Origin: Planctomycetota bacterium
GTDB taxonomy: Bacteria > Planctomycetota > JACOTG01 > JAJDCM01
NCBI GenBank assembly: GCA_029260825.1
Contig: JAJDCM010000322.1
Coordinates: 1 to 64,000 of the forward strand
Length of the DNA stretch: 64,000 nucleotides
Direction: 5' to 3'
Position numbers and translations under genes: made by a program. The first letter of the stretch is position 1; each line of letters opens with the position of its first letter. The notes beneath the pieces were generated by a model. That model saw nothing but the letters and a program-made list of their open reading frames with translations, was not told the DNA's origin and did no database searches. Below, piece after piece: positions 29,071 through 38,374 of the stretch.

Positions 29071-29298
29071 TCAAGGTTTCCAGTTGGGCCCTCTCTGGTT
29101 TTCCCATTTGTCCAGGTGCGGTGCCCCTTCTGCGAGCCAGACCATGATCTCATCTCGACGCCACCGGACTGATTCACCGATTCTGAGGGGACGTGGGAGT
29201 TTGCCCGCCGAGCGTAGTCGGTGAATTGTCCGCACTGAGACCGAGAGAAATCGCGCGAGCTCTTTGGTCGAAAGAAGAGCGTTTTCGTAGGTGCGCAT
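29071..29298 (-). CDS. AlpA/excisionase-like DNA-binding protein
   Basis: I use the ATG at 29298, preceded by GAAGGGA, rather than the track start at 29379. The 75-residue product has a MerR/excisionase-type winged helix: LLSTKELARFLSVSVRTIHRL, then SAGKLPRPLRIGESVRWRRDEI. Proteins of this type sit next to integrases of tRNA-borne islands and act as excision factors or as activators of the integrase gene. That role is inferred from position, about 110 bp from the integrase start on the same strand. Confidence 0.85.
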   Translation of the reverse strand: MRTYENALLSTKELARFLSVSVRTIHRLRSAGKLPRPLRIGESVRWRRDEIMVWLAEGAPHLDKWENQRGPNWKP

Positions 29299-29561
29299 GA
29301 CGGTCCCTTCGTGTGGGTGTACGCGCCCGTTGGCTGAACTGCCTGGGGTCATCGGCTGCCCCCATTGAATGCGCCCCATCCTGTGTCGGAATCTGCGACG
29401 CGCATGAACTGGTGTTGCATACCGGACCCAGCGCCGCTCCCATTCTTGCCATCAATGTCTGGTCGCTTCATTCTTGCTTCCACCTGTCCCGCAGGGAGCA
29501 TAGGGATGATCTCTCTATACTCTTTCTGAGACCCATCAGTTTCTAGGAAAAGGACGTAAAC

Positions 29562-29592
29562 ATAGGTCCCTAAGGTCCCTATGATCCCTATG
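29562..29592. repeat. iteron-like GGTCCCTAT repeats near the primase gene
   Basis: Three near-repeats lie head to tail: ATAGGTCCCTA, AAGGTCCCTAT and ATGATCCCTATG. An inverted relative, CATAGGGATGATC, lies around 29500. The repeats sit 21 bp beyond the primase stop, in the 314-bp gap between alpA and primase genes that otherwise holds nothing recognisable. Iterons beside a primase suggest an origin of replication, but three short copies are weak evidence. Confidence 0.35.
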
Positions 29593-29612
29593 GCTGCTCC
29601 CAGTGGCTAGAG

Positions 29613-31799
29613 CTAGTTCAGGGTTAGATTTTGGTAGATCATCCGGCCGTCGGACTTCTTTTTCTTGTAGCCGGCTTGGCCAAGCCTTTTGCCGAATTCC
29701 CGTTGTGTCATTGGGTCCTCGTCATGGTCTTCACACCAAACGCGATACGAATCGTGGAGCTTTGTCGCACCAATTCCAGCGCCCTTCTTGTCAACAACAC
29801 ATTCCATCAGGAATCTCGCCAAGACATCTCTTTCGAATCGGTAGGCTTTTGTCTCTTGCTGCACGGGCGTCGGTTCACACAAGCCTCTAGCTTGCCAATC
29901 CTTGAATCCCTTGACTGCCCAAGCGAGAATTCCCTCGCGCTCCAAACTGAGTTTGTCGACCAGCTTGCGGTCACGCTCTTTGTTTGGGATTTCCACTGGA
30001 AAACGGATCACTACTACGCGTCGCCAAATGGCCTCATCAGTTCCCTGAATCTTTGGTAACTGGTTCGTGGACAACCACAAGTGATGAGTTGGCTTGAATT
30101 CCCAAAAGTCCTCACGCATTCGACGCGCTCGGATTGAATCACCTCCGGTAAGCTGCTTCACGAGCGGCTCGTCCAGTTGTACGTTTTGGCCAATCTCACC
30201 CGTTAGTGCCATCCGCTTTCCAAATAGGTCCGCTTGCTCCGTCGGATGATTCCGTTGCCGCTTCGCCAGCAACACCTCAGGAGCCATCTGGATTGCGAAG
30301 TCTTTCCCGAGGACGCTCGTAAGGGTCCCGAAAAGAGTGCTTTTTCCATTGGCTCCTTCTCCGTAGCAGAGGAAAAAGACCTGCTCGGAAACGTCGCCAG
30401 AGAGTGAATATCCGATAGCTCGCTGGATGTAGCGCCTTACTTGTGCGTTGGGAAGGACCCGTTGAAGAAACGCTTCCCAATGAGAGCATTTCGCCTCGGG
30501 GACATAGTCGACGTCAACGATCTTTGTGAGGTAGTCCTCGCGCCGGTGGGCGCCCAGTTTGCCGGATTCTAGTTGGAGGGTTCCGTTCTGGCAATTCAAG
30601 GCGAATGGCTGACAGTCCAGCTCGTCTAGACGAATGGAGATCCCCTTCTCACATTGCGCCAGTTTGATTATTGCGCGTCGTTGTGTCGAAGACTCAGTTC
30701 GTTTTGCCCAGACCTTGATCGCTCTACTCGAATCCGCGTCGTCGCACTCTTTCGACTCCGCGTAGAGTTGATGGATCAGGTCCTTTGTCTTGCTCAAGAC
30801 AAGATTGTCGCTGACTGGCTTCCAACGGCGCCCATCCCAGGCGAGCCATTTTTTCCATGCGGAGCAGTACCGCAAATTGTCACCGTGCAACTCGACGAGT
30901 CGCTCAGCGTTTCCAGTGTCGGTGAGATGCTTGAGCAGCCTGCCCTCACGTGCGTAGAGGAGATCGTGAACATTTGAATCGTTCTCCTCCATCCCGGCGG
31001 TCAGACCGCTTTGAATCGTCTTCGGAATTTCGTCTTCCTCCAGCCCGGCGTCTTCGGCCGCTTTCCTTGCTTGGTTCTCGACCTCGCAACGGTCTAGGAG
31101 CCCCACTCTCACAATCCCACCGAGGCGAAACATCTCTCGATTTAGAGTGTCATTGCGCTCTCCGTTCGCCGCAAGTCGAATTGTTTCGCACGACTCTCGG
31201 AGCATGATTTCGGCACGCCGCATGTCCGAGTGAGAAGGCTGTGTTCTTGCCGCCCTAGGTCTCTTTGCTGCTCTTGGCCTGCCCTTTTTGGTGTTTCGGA
31301 TGACCAGATGAGCGGGGAACATCGCCAGAGGAGCGTCCTCTGGCGATAATCCAGGTGCCCAATAGTAGGGTTCCCCGGTTTCTGGATGGAGGGACCCAGG
31401 GAAGACGACCTGACCACCGTCGCACCTGATGTCGACGTCCTTTGCGAGCTTGCCTACCCAGTTCTTGAGTTGCTTAGCGGGCGGCTTGAAGTAGTAATGT
31501 CGCCTCTCACTGCCGGTCACAACCGTCGTGGTCTTGGGAAGCCCAAGTGTCTTTGCCCCGGACCCATCTGCCGTGTCGTCGTCGATGACCACAACTCCGG
31601 AGACCTCTCCCGTTCGAAGGCCGATGTTTCCTTTTCTGGCCCATTTCTTGACAGTTTCTAGGTCGGGAGGATCTTGTTTCTGCCAAGCTTTGAGGATTGG
31701 TTTTTTGCCTCTTAGCGGAGTGAGCACCCAGCCTCGCTTGAATGCCTTCAAAGCTTCCTCGATGCGGATTTGCTCTTGAGTCTTCTTACGTCGTTGCAT
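29613..31799 (-). CDS. primase-helicase (Prim-Pol + D5/P4-type ATPase)
   Basis: The start is the ATG at 31799, preceded by AGGGAGG, giving 728 residues. The N-terminal bifunctional primase/polymerase domain has GWVLTPLRGKKPI and acidic metal ligands in VVVIDDDTADGSG, then GSERRHYYFK. The middle is the D5-N domain. The C-terminal helicase of the phage/plasmid P4 type has Walker A CYGEGANGKSTLFG, ADLFGKRMALTGEI and the sensor LWLSTNQLPKI. It should start autonomous replication of the excised island. Its first bases overlap the upstream HTH gene by 14 bp, so the two are co-translated. Confidence 0.93.
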   Translation of the reverse strand: MQRRKKTQEQIRIEEALKAFKRGWVLTPLRGKKPILKAWQKQDPPDLETVKKWARKGNIGLRTGEVSGVVVIDDDTADGSGAKTLGLPKTTTVVTGSERRHYYFKPPAKQLKNWVGKLAKDVDIRCDGGQVVFPGSLHPETGEPYYWAPGLSPEDAPLAMFPAHLVIRNTKKGRPRAAKRPRAARTQPSHSDMRRAEIMLRESCETIRLAANGERNDTLNREMFRLGGIVRVGLLDRCEVENQARKAAEDAGLEEDEIPKTIQSGLTAGMEENDSNVHDLLYAREGRLLKHLTDTGNAERLVELHGDNLRYCSAWKKWLAWDGRRWKPVSDNLVLSKTKDLIHQLYAESKECDDADSSRAIKVWAKRTESSTQRRAIIKLAQCEKGISIRLDELDCQPFALNCQNGTLQLESGKLGAHRREDYLTKIVDVDYVPEAKCSHWEAFLQRVLPNAQVRRYIQRAIGYSLSGDVSEQVFFLCYGEGANGKSTLFGTLTSVLGKDFAIQMAPEVLLAKRQRNHPTEQADLFGKRMALTGEIGQNVQLDEPLVKQLTGGDSIRARRMREDFWEFKPTHHLWLSTNQLPKIQGTDEAIWRRVVVIRFPVEIPNKERDRKLVDKLSLEREGILAWAVKGFKDWQARGLCEPTPVQQETKAYRFERDVLARFLMECVVDKKGAGIGATKLHDSYRVWCEDHDEDPMTQREFGKRLGQAGYKKKKSDGRMIYQNLTLN

Positions 31800-32067
31800 T
31801 TTGTTTGCCTCCCTGTTCGTCGTTATCTTGGCTTTTGCGGGTTTGTGAAGCGGCCTCTCGAAGTGTGGCTCGAAGCTCATCCGTTAGTAACTTGAGCGTT
31901 GTAGCTGCCTGAAGAATGTGTGTGGCTTGCCACAAGCGCCTCCCAGCGAGTACTGAGGGCTTCGGTTTGATTTTGCCTCTACGGACAGTCTCAGCGAGAC
32001 GAGGCTCCGTCGTGCCGAGCAGATGAGCTGCCTGACCGGTGGACATGGGGAACTTGGTTGTAGTCAT
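31786..32067 (-). CDS. small helix-turn-helix protein of the island replication unit
   Basis: A 93-residue protein with a MerR/excisionase-like N-terminus (MSTGQAAHLLGTTEPRLAETVRRGKI) and a coiled, charged C-terminus. GGAGGTCAAGA stands just before the ATG at 32067. Its end overlaps the primase start, so it is the first gene of a two-gene unit with it. It may be a replication or copy-control regulator; this is inferred from context only. Confidence 0.75.
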   Translation of the reverse strand: MTTTKFPMSTGQAAHLLGTTEPRLAETVRRGKIKPKPSVLAGRRLWQATHILQAATTLKLLTDELRATLREAASQTRKSQDNDEQGGKQNATT

Positions 32068-32222
32068 TCTTGACCTCCGTCGGCCGACGCATGATCGGTC
32101 CTCAACCTATCCCCGGACGCTCTGGGGGACAGCTATCGGACACATCGATGTCCGCCACGGACAGTCAGGACTGAGAGGGAGAAGACTGGTTGAGATGAAC
32201 AAGGTGGAGAGGAGAGTAAGGA

Positions 32223-33224
32223 CTATTGAGGATCGGGGAATCCGGTGAGGTCGACGGGGCAATTGGAGTGCCAGCTTACACCAAAGGACCCTCTTTCGAG
32301 GTAGAACGCATATTCTCCGAGGTTCCTTCGGAGTCTCCGGACACACTTTTCTAGAGTCTCAATAGTTGTGATTCCTCGCCCGTGGTCGTGATACTGCTTG
32401 AGCAGATCATTCCATGAGCAGTCTCGGCGAGGGGACTGCATAACTAGACGAAGAAGAAGAATTTGTGACGGTCCGGTCACGAAGACAGATCGAAGGCCTC
32501 TCCTAGAAATCTCAATCTTTTTCTCTGATAAGCGTTCGATCTTTATTGGGGCCAATTCGTCGGCAGGCTCGGGTTTCTTGATCTTCGCTGGAGAATCATC
32601 GCTCTCAATATCGGAGTGTTCGCAGAGGAACCTCCAAGCTCGTTCAGATGCTCTCACGAATTGGGTGGCATTGGTAAGGGCGAGGTCAGAAATGAGATAG
32701 ACGAATTCCCCGTTCGTCATTAGAGCAATCCACGGTTCAAGCTCAAATGTTTCGGGCAGAACCGACGGGAAACGTTCAGGCATCCACTTCGCCACCGCTT
32801 CATGCCAGACATGACGATCCCTATGGGCGCGTGCTGAATTAAGCGAATCGACCCCCTGAGCCGTCTCATAGCGACTTTGTTGCGTTCTGATCCTCTCCAT
32901 GAGATCCTCGACGCCAAAGGAGGATGTGGGTTCGCAAAAGTTGCCATCATGCAGCAGTTCAAGCCAAAACTCAGAGTTCTCATCATGCCCATGTTCGACT
33001 CCTAAGAACTTCAGTTGCGGACTCTCATTGAGAGCGAAACCTAACCACGGGGCCGGTGGGTCTGGAGCGTGTATCTTGTCAGCGCGAATTAGCTCGCATA
33101 GCAACCCGCCTGCCCTAGCTGAGCAGTCTCTGAATTCAGCGACGTCATCTACATCGCCGGTGAATCCGCTAACGAGACGTTGAAAATCGCGAAGTAGGAG
33201 CTTTGCCGGAGTTTTCATGGTCAT
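32223..33224 (-). CDS. unknown protein with C-terminal winged-helix domain
   Basis: A 333-residue protein. The N-terminal 230 residues are rich in acidic and aromatic residues and match no family I recognise. From about 245 the segment QILLLRLVMQSPRRDCSWNDL, then TIETLEKCVRRLRRNLG and YLERGSFGVSW, has the spacing of an OmpR/PhoB-type winged helix. A DNA-binding regulator is likely. A receiver domain is not apparent. Start at 33224 (ATG ACC ATG), with weak ribosome site. It is the last minus-strand gene before the 1.7-kb non-coding stretch and could control either side of it. Confidence 0.7.
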   Translation of the reverse strand: MTMKTPAKLLLRDFQRLVSGFTGDVDDVAEFRDCSARAGGLLCELIRADKIHAPDPPAPWLGFALNESPQLKFLGVEHGHDENSEFWLELLHDGNFCEPTSSFGVEDLMERIRTQQSRYETAQGVDSLNSARAHRDRHVWHEAVAKWMPERFPSVLPETFELEPWIALMTNGEFVYLISDLALTNATQFVRASERAWRFLCEHSDIESDDSPAKIKKPEPADELAPIKIERLSEKKIEISRRGLRSVFVTGPSQILLLRLVMQSPRRDCSWNDLLKQYHDHGRGITTIETLEKCVRRLRRNLGEYAFYLERGSFGVSWHSNCPVDLTGFPDPQ

Positions 33225-33690
33225 CGGATGGCCTCAGATCACTTCATTTACGGCAAGCCATGAGACGCTGGTTCGGTGGGAAATGCCAGTCTATTACAGG
33301 GATTGATAGAATCGACCGTTGGTTAGCATGTTGAGACTCCAATGGTGCCGATCTGGCCCTAGCTGCAATTTTTTGGGACATCCCCTTGCTCAAATTGCCG
33401 CTGACCCGCCGTCTCGTTCCCCCGGTGCCCAGAGCCACGAATGAACTGTGAGGACAGCGAGGAACCTTCCGCAGTTTCTTACGGGGTACGGTGTTTCGTA
33501 GTCTTGGGGGCCGCCTCCGATTTTGCTATCTGATAGCAACAAAAGGAGTACCGCGCACCAATCGTGAGTGGGCTGGGAACCTTCTCGACTAAGTTGGCGG
33601 GTCAAGCTAGGACAGAGCGGCGCCCGGGTGGTCAAATTCTAGATCGCCTCATCCGGATCTGAAGATTTCGAGACATAGAGGTGCGATGCC

Positions 33691-33920
33691 GTGCAAACGT
33701 CTGCACTCTGCCACACTGCGTTGACCGCCCGCCGAGGGTTCTCGTGGAAGATGGATCGAGATCCCAAATCATTTGTTTGGTTGTAAGGTCCGCTGCAATT
33801 CCGGTCGGCAAGATCGCCATTCGAGGTGCACTGCAAACGCTTGCAGTCCGGAGCGCCACGGGGCGCGAGCCGCGCAAATCCTCTTTGCTATTTCTGAGAG
33901 CCGACTGCTAGCGCTAGCAG
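33691..33920. promoter_or_regulatory. three LacI/GalR-type operator-like palindromes
   Basis: Sites at 33691-33706 (GTGCAAACGTCTGCAC), 33831-33846 (CTGCAAACGCTTGCAG) and 33905-33920 (CTGCTAGCGCTAGCAG, a perfect palindrome). All share TGC-N3-CG-N3-GCA with a central CG, the shape of LacI/GalR-family operators (TGnAAnCGnTTnCA). The spacing of centres is 140 and 74 bp. No LacI-family gene is seen in the window, so the binding protein is unknown. Confidence 0.45.
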
Positions 33921-34165
33921 TGATTGAAGAGATGAGAATCTGCGCCCATCGGAAGTCAGAAACCCAAGAGAGCAAGAGCGTCGATGAAAGAGGCAAGAGG
34001 AAGAAGAGAGCGAAGGGAGGAGAGGGGGTTTCAAGACACGGAATCGTCAATACAGGAGCGCCACAACGCCCCAAGAGGCTTTCTGCCCTGGTTCGAGCCC
34101 AGGAAGGCTGTTACTACACCTCCTCCACTCCGGGGCGGGGGCCGGGTTTGGAGGCTCTCATAGTA

Positions 34166-34187
34166 TCTGGCAGACTGAACTGCCAGA
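34166..34187. repeat. short perfect inverted repeat
   Basis: TCTGGCAG and CTGCCAGA surround a six-base loop. There is no T-run, so it is not a classical terminator; it could be an operator or an RNA hairpin. Confidence 0.5.
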
Positions 34188-34939
34188 CTGCCATAAACTA
34201 GCGATGATGCATGATTCTGGCGGGAACGACCGCAGAGGGGCCGTCTCCGACCAAACCTACGAGTACGCGTCAAGTCGTTTGGGGGGGTATATAGTTGATG
34301 CCGGAAGACCCTCAACGTAAGCGACAAGGGGTGTGAAGAGTAGGATAATATTGAATATTCATTGCAAAGAAAGGATCGAGTCGAACCTGATCCTGCGCAG
34401 CGCAAGGATTCAACCACAGGTCGGGACGACGTAAGTTAGCTAGATATCGCCCTCCCGATCTTTTTGTCTGAGAATTGGGAAAGGCAAGATCGCGGCTTGG
34501 CCGGTCCGGTGGTTCGGAGTGGTCCGTGGCCAGATTGGCGGCATGTCGAGGTCACAGGATCGTCCTTGCACCGAGGAAGGATTTGACCTGCCGTGAAGGG
34601 GGCTTCAGGGCATCTACAAGTCGATCTCCTGTTCCTTTTGGGAAGAGGGTGAATGCATTTGCTCTGGGCTATTGAAAAGGCGGCAACAGGGTGACTGGGT
34701 TATGTGTTTACTCCCCATAACCTACAGGAAACGGAGTGCTTATCGATTCGAATCGAGCTGATAAAGGGGTTCGTCGTGGCCCATTCGGATTGTTGCTCTT
34801 TGTGCTGTCTCAGCTTACCGCCACCTTAATTTTTGTTCGTCCAATTCTTTCTGTTGCCGTCGCCTTATGCTTCGCTTTTGTCAGAGGGTGAGATAAGGTC
34901 ATGGTGTCAACAGTTTCGGTGTAATTGGAGAGGTGTTAC

Positions 34940-35131
34940 ATGGCTGAGGTCATGTTGTGGGTTTCAAGTGTAACCGAACGGCTCAAGGTTGCGGGGAAGA
35001 TCACCTCGAGGAAGATATCCGGCGACAAGAGAGGGGACGAGTACGGTATTGACCCCGTTAAGCTCGAGACCTGGATTCGAGATTGCTCCTTGGCAGGGGC
35101 GTGCACAGCTTCCGTCCGAGGTGCAGGATGA
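34940..35131 (+). CDS. short HTH-like ORF coupled to drmD
   Basis: A 63-residue ORF with GGAGAGG before its ATG. Its stop overlaps the drmD start in ATGA, so it is translated with the operon. The segment VTERLKVAGKITSRKISGDK followed by YGIDPVKLETWI resembles the end of a MerR/excisionase-like winged helix, in which a strand leads to IDPxxLExW. Most of the recognition half seems missing. It may be a truncated operon regulator or leader peptide. The move from AT-richer to GC-rich sequence falls within its first third, close to the left edge of the GC-rich DISARM cassette. Confidence 0.4.
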   Translation: MAEVMLWVSSVTERLKVAGKITSRKISGDKRGDEYGIDPVKLETWIRDCSLAGACTASVRGAG

Positions 35132-38100
35132 CCCTTCAGCCCGGCCAAATCGTCCGCGTCCGCTCGCGCAGGTATCTCGTCGAGGGGGTGATTCCTCCTC
35201 CCGAACCGGTCGATAGTCCGCTGGTCCGGCTTTCGTGCGTGGAGGATGACGCCCTTGGCGAGTCCCTCGAAGTCCTGTGGGACAAAGAGATAGATTCCCA
35301 GGCCCTGGACGGGGCGAATTGGCAGGCCATCGCCAACCGGGGTTTCGACGAGCCACGCCTGTTTTCGGCTTACCTGAATACCCTCCGGTGGAACTGCGTG
35401 ACCTCCACAAACGCCCGCCTCTTCCAAGCCCCTTACCGGGCCGGGATCGAGGTGAAGGCGTTCCAGCTTGAGCCCCTGCGCAAGGCGTTGCTCATGCCCC
35501 GAGTCAACCTCTTCATCGCTGACTCCGTTGGGCTCGGGAAGACTATAGAGGCCGGGCTGATCCTGCGGGAGATGCTCATGCGCCAGAAGGTGCGGCGCAC
35601 CGTCATCTGCTGTCCTCCATCGGTCGTCCGGCAGTGGAAGGACGAGATGGAGCAGCGGTTCGGCCTGACTTTCGTGATCTACGATCGAGACTACGTAACT
35701 GCCAGGCGCCAGGAGCGGGGCTACGGCATCAACCCCTGGACGACCCACAACCGCTTCATCATCTCCCAGGCACTCATCCGAAACGAGGTCTACGCCGGTC
35801 CCCTACGGAACTGGCTCGAGGAGTTCCCAAGTGGCTCGATGTTCATCCTGGACGAGGCCCACAATGCGGCGCCCGCCAGCGGCACCAAGTACGCCATAGA
35901 CTCCAAGCTGACCCGTGCCATCCGCGACCTCACCCCCCGCTTCGAGCACAAGCTCTTCCTCTCGGCGACTCCCCACAACGGCCACTCCAACAGCTTCTCA
36001 GCTCTCCTGGAAATGCTCGATCCGCAGAAGTTTTGCCGCGGCGTCCCCGTGCACCACGCCTCCCGCGACGCGGTGATGATCCGCCGGCTCAAGCACGACC
36101 TCCGTGAGATCGGCGAGGAGTTTCCCGACCGGAAGGTTGTCCGGATCGACATCGACGGGCTGTCCGAGGACGCCCCCGAGCTGGTCCTCTCGCATTTGCT
36201 CCAGCAGTATCGGCGGGCCCGGGAGGCCCGGCTCAAGGAAGCAACCCGCTCCCAGCGGGCTTCGGCGATGCTTGTGGTCATCTCGCTGCAAAAGCGGCTG
36301 CTCTCCTCCATCGAAGCCTTCGCCCGCACCCTGGACGTCCACGGAAAGGCTATGAAGCGGCAGGCGGACGCGCCGCTGCCGCCGGAGATGCTCCCTGAGA
36401 CGCTGTCGTTGCTCCTCGCCCCGCCCGGGTCCGACGACGAGCGTGCGGCGTTGGCTGAAGATGAGGTCGCCGCCGAAGAGGACCTTCAGATGAAGGTGGC
36501 CACAGCCGCTTCCGCCGGCCCGGCTCACTCCCTGGGGGCCGAGCTTGAGCTCTTGGACGAGATGTCCCGCATCGCCAACCAGGCTCGTTACGATCCTGAC
36601 AGCCGGATCCGGCACCTCATCGCATGGGTGAAAGAGAACCTGTGCCCCGAGCTTGGAACCGCGAGGGCCAGATGGAATGACCGACGCGTCCTCATTTTCA
36701 CCGAGTACACGGACACCAAACGGTACCTCGTGCAGAGCCTGCAGGCGGCCATCGCGGGGTCTGACCGGGACAGCGACCGGATCATGACCTTCCACGGAGG
36801 CATCGGCGAGGAGCGCCGCGAGGACATCAAGGCCGCCTTTAACGCCGATCCGGCGCGACACCCGCTGCGGATCCTGGTGGCGACGGATGCCGCCCGGGAG
36901 GGGATCAACCTCCAGAACCACTGCGCCGACCTGTTCCACCTCGACATCCCGTGGAACCCGAGTCGGATGGAGCAACGTAACGGCCGAATCGACCGCAAGC
37001 TCCAGCGATCGCCGGAGGTCCGCTGCCACTACTTCGTGGTCAACCAACGGGCCGAAGACCGTGTGCTTGACGTTTTGGTAAGAAAATCCGAGGTCATCCA
37101 CGAGGAACTGGGCAGCCTCGCCCCTGTGGTCGCCAGACGGGTGGACAGAATGTTGTCGGAGGGCATCCACCACGAGAAGGTAGAGGATCTCTTCAGCACG
37201 TTGGACCGGATCGACGGCGAGGTCCAAGCCAGCTCGGCGGGGAAGGTCGTGCTGGAGGACCTCGAAGAGGCCCGGGAGCGCAAGGCGAAGCTCACCACCC
37301 AGGTAGAGCGTCTGGAACAGATGCTCAAGGTCTCCCGCGACTGGATCGGGCTGGACGACCGCCACTTCCGCGACGCTCTGTCGGCCTCGCTGGAGATTCT
37401 CGGTGCCGAGTCCCTTCAGCCCTTGAACGACGCCGCAGCTGCTCAGGACCCATCAACGGCCCAGTGGGTCATCCCCCATTTGCACGAGCGGATGGGTGCC
37501 GACCACACCTGGGTGCACACACTCGATGCCTTGCGAGCTCCCATCAAGAAGGGCCAGAAGCCGTGGGAATGGCGGAAGGAAGCCCCCATCCGCCCGGTGG
37601 TATTCCGAGACCCGGGAACGCTCGACCGCAAGGCGGTTCACCTCCACCTGGAGCATCGAGTGGTGCAGCGCCTGCTCGGACGTTTTCTCGCCCAGGGGTT
37701 CCTCCATGACGAGCTGACCCGAGCCTGCGTGCTGCGCACCGACGACCCCTTACCCCGGGTAGTGGCCCTCGGCCGCCTGTCGCTCTACGGGGATGGAGCA
37801 ACCCGGCTCCACGACGAGATCCTGGCGGTCGCCGCCGAGTGGCAGGACCCCGCCAATCGAGGACGAGGCAAGCTAAGGCCCCTCGGTGAGGGAATCAAGA
37901 ACGAGGTCCTCAAGCTACTCGACAATGCACTCGCGCAGCCCCGCCTGCGGGAGGTGCCCGATGCCATCCGGAGGCGTCTTCAGGCCCACGCTGCCCAGGA
38001 TGTCGGCGAGCTCCATCCACACCTCGAGCGCCGGGCCGAGGCGCTCTCAAACCAGGCGAAGCGGGCGCTGGAGTCTCGCGGTGAGCAAGAGGCTCGAGAG

Positions 38101-38364
38101 ATGAAGAAGATTCTCGAAGGCCAGAGGGACCGGATCGAGAGGCAGCACAAGAAGGCGGCTGGAGATAGCCTCCAGCTTACCCTGGGTTTCTCCCAGGACG
38201 AGGAGCGGCAGTTCGCCGCAAACCGGAAGCACTGGGCCAGCCGTCTGAGTGATTTGGAGAACGAGATCATCGGCGAGCCTGCTCGAATCCGCGCTGGGTA
38301 CGAAGTGCAGGCTCACCGCGTGGAGCCAGTGGGGCTGGTCTACCTTTGGCCGGTGTCTGGATGA
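35128..38364 (+). CDS. drmD: DISARM class 1 protein DrmD (SNF2-like helicase)
   Basis: DrmD is the SNF2-family ATPase that defines class 1 DISARM. I use the ATG at 35128 (residue 16 of the track ORF), giving 1078 residues. The helicase core has motif I DSVGLGKTIEAG (GKT 137-139), motif II LDEAHNA (DEAH 242-245), motif III LSATPHNGHSNSF and motif VI MEQRNGRIDRKL. A basic coiled region (about 1000-1050) precedes the C-terminus. It acts in the cytoplasm with the other Drm proteins. Only 10 bp separates it from drmMI. The codon use is markedly GC-rich. Confidence 0.92.
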   Translation: MTLQPGQIVRVRSRRYLVEGVIPPPEPVDSPLVRLSCVEDDALGESLEVLWDKEIDSQALDGANWQAIANRGFDEPRLFSAYLNTLRWNCVTSTNARLFQAPYRAGIEVKAFQLEPLRKALLMPRVNLFIADSVGLGKTIEAGLILREMLMRQKVRRTVICCPPSVVRQWKDEMEQRFGLTFVIYDRDYVTARRQERGYGINPWTTHNRFIISQALIRNEVYAGPLRNWLEEFPSGSMFILDEAHNAAPASGTKYAIDSKLTRAIRDLTPRFEHKLFLSATPHNGHSNSFSALLEMLDPQKFCRGVPVHHASRDAVMIRRLKHDLREIGEEFPDRKVVRIDIDGLSEDAPELVLSHLLQQYRRAREARLKEATRSQRASAMLVVISLQKRLLSSIEAFARTLDVHGKAMKRQADAPLPPEMLPETLSLLLAPPGSDDERAALAEDEVAAEEDLQMKVATAASAGPAHSLGAELELLDEMSRIANQARYDPDSRIRHLIAWVKENLCPELGTARARWNDRRVLIFTEYTDTKRYLVQSLQAAIAGSDRDSDRIMTFHGGIGEERREDIKAAFNADPARHPLRILVATDAAREGINLQNHCADLFHLDIPWNPSRMEQRNGRIDRKLQRSPEVRCHYFVVNQRAEDRVLDVLVRKSEVIHEELGSLAPVVARRVDRMLSEGIHHEKVEDLFSTLDRIDGEVQASSAGKVVLEDLEEARERKAKLTTQVERLEQMLKVSRDWIGLDDRHFRDALSASLEILGAESLQPLNDAAAAQDPSTAQWVIPHLHERMGADHTWVHTLDALRAPIKKGQKPWEWRKEAPIRPVVFRDPGTLDRKAVHLHLEHRVVQRLLGRFLAQGFLHDELTRACVLRTDDPLPRVVALGRLSLYGDGATRLHDEILAVAAEWQDPANRGRGKLRPLGEGIKNEVLKLLDNALAQPRLREVPDAIRRRLQAHAAQDVGELHPHLERRAEALSNQAKRALESRGEQEAREMKKILEGQRDRIERQHKKAAGDSLQLTLGFSQDEERQFAANRKHWASRLSDLENEIIGEPARIRAGYEVQAHRVEPVGLVYLWPVSG

Positions 38365-38374
38365 GGGGGGTGTG

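Larger units (their letters stand above)
33225..34939. other. 1.7-kb region with no recognisable gene, upstream of DISARM
   Basis: Several short ORFs cross it, none with a family match or a convincing start. It holds three LacI/GalR-like palindromes, a perfect 8-bp-stem hairpin at 34166-34187, a 12-bp palindrome CGATTCGAATCG at 34744-34755 and a lone tRNA T-arm-like sequence near 34092-34108. It may be a degraded cargo region plus the control region of the DISARM operon. Confidence 0.5.

Noticed and set aside
34084-34120. A tRNA gene
   Set aside because: Only a T-arm is found; no matching acceptor or D-arm lies at the right distance on either strand.
33773-34201. 142-aa plus-strand ORF in the 1.7-kb region
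   Set aside because: Composition is Arg/Ser-rich, no ribosome site, no family motif, and it spans operator-like palindromes.
35998-37365. 455-aa minus-strand ORF
   Set aside because: Antisense shadow of drmD; high-GC genes give long open antisense frames.
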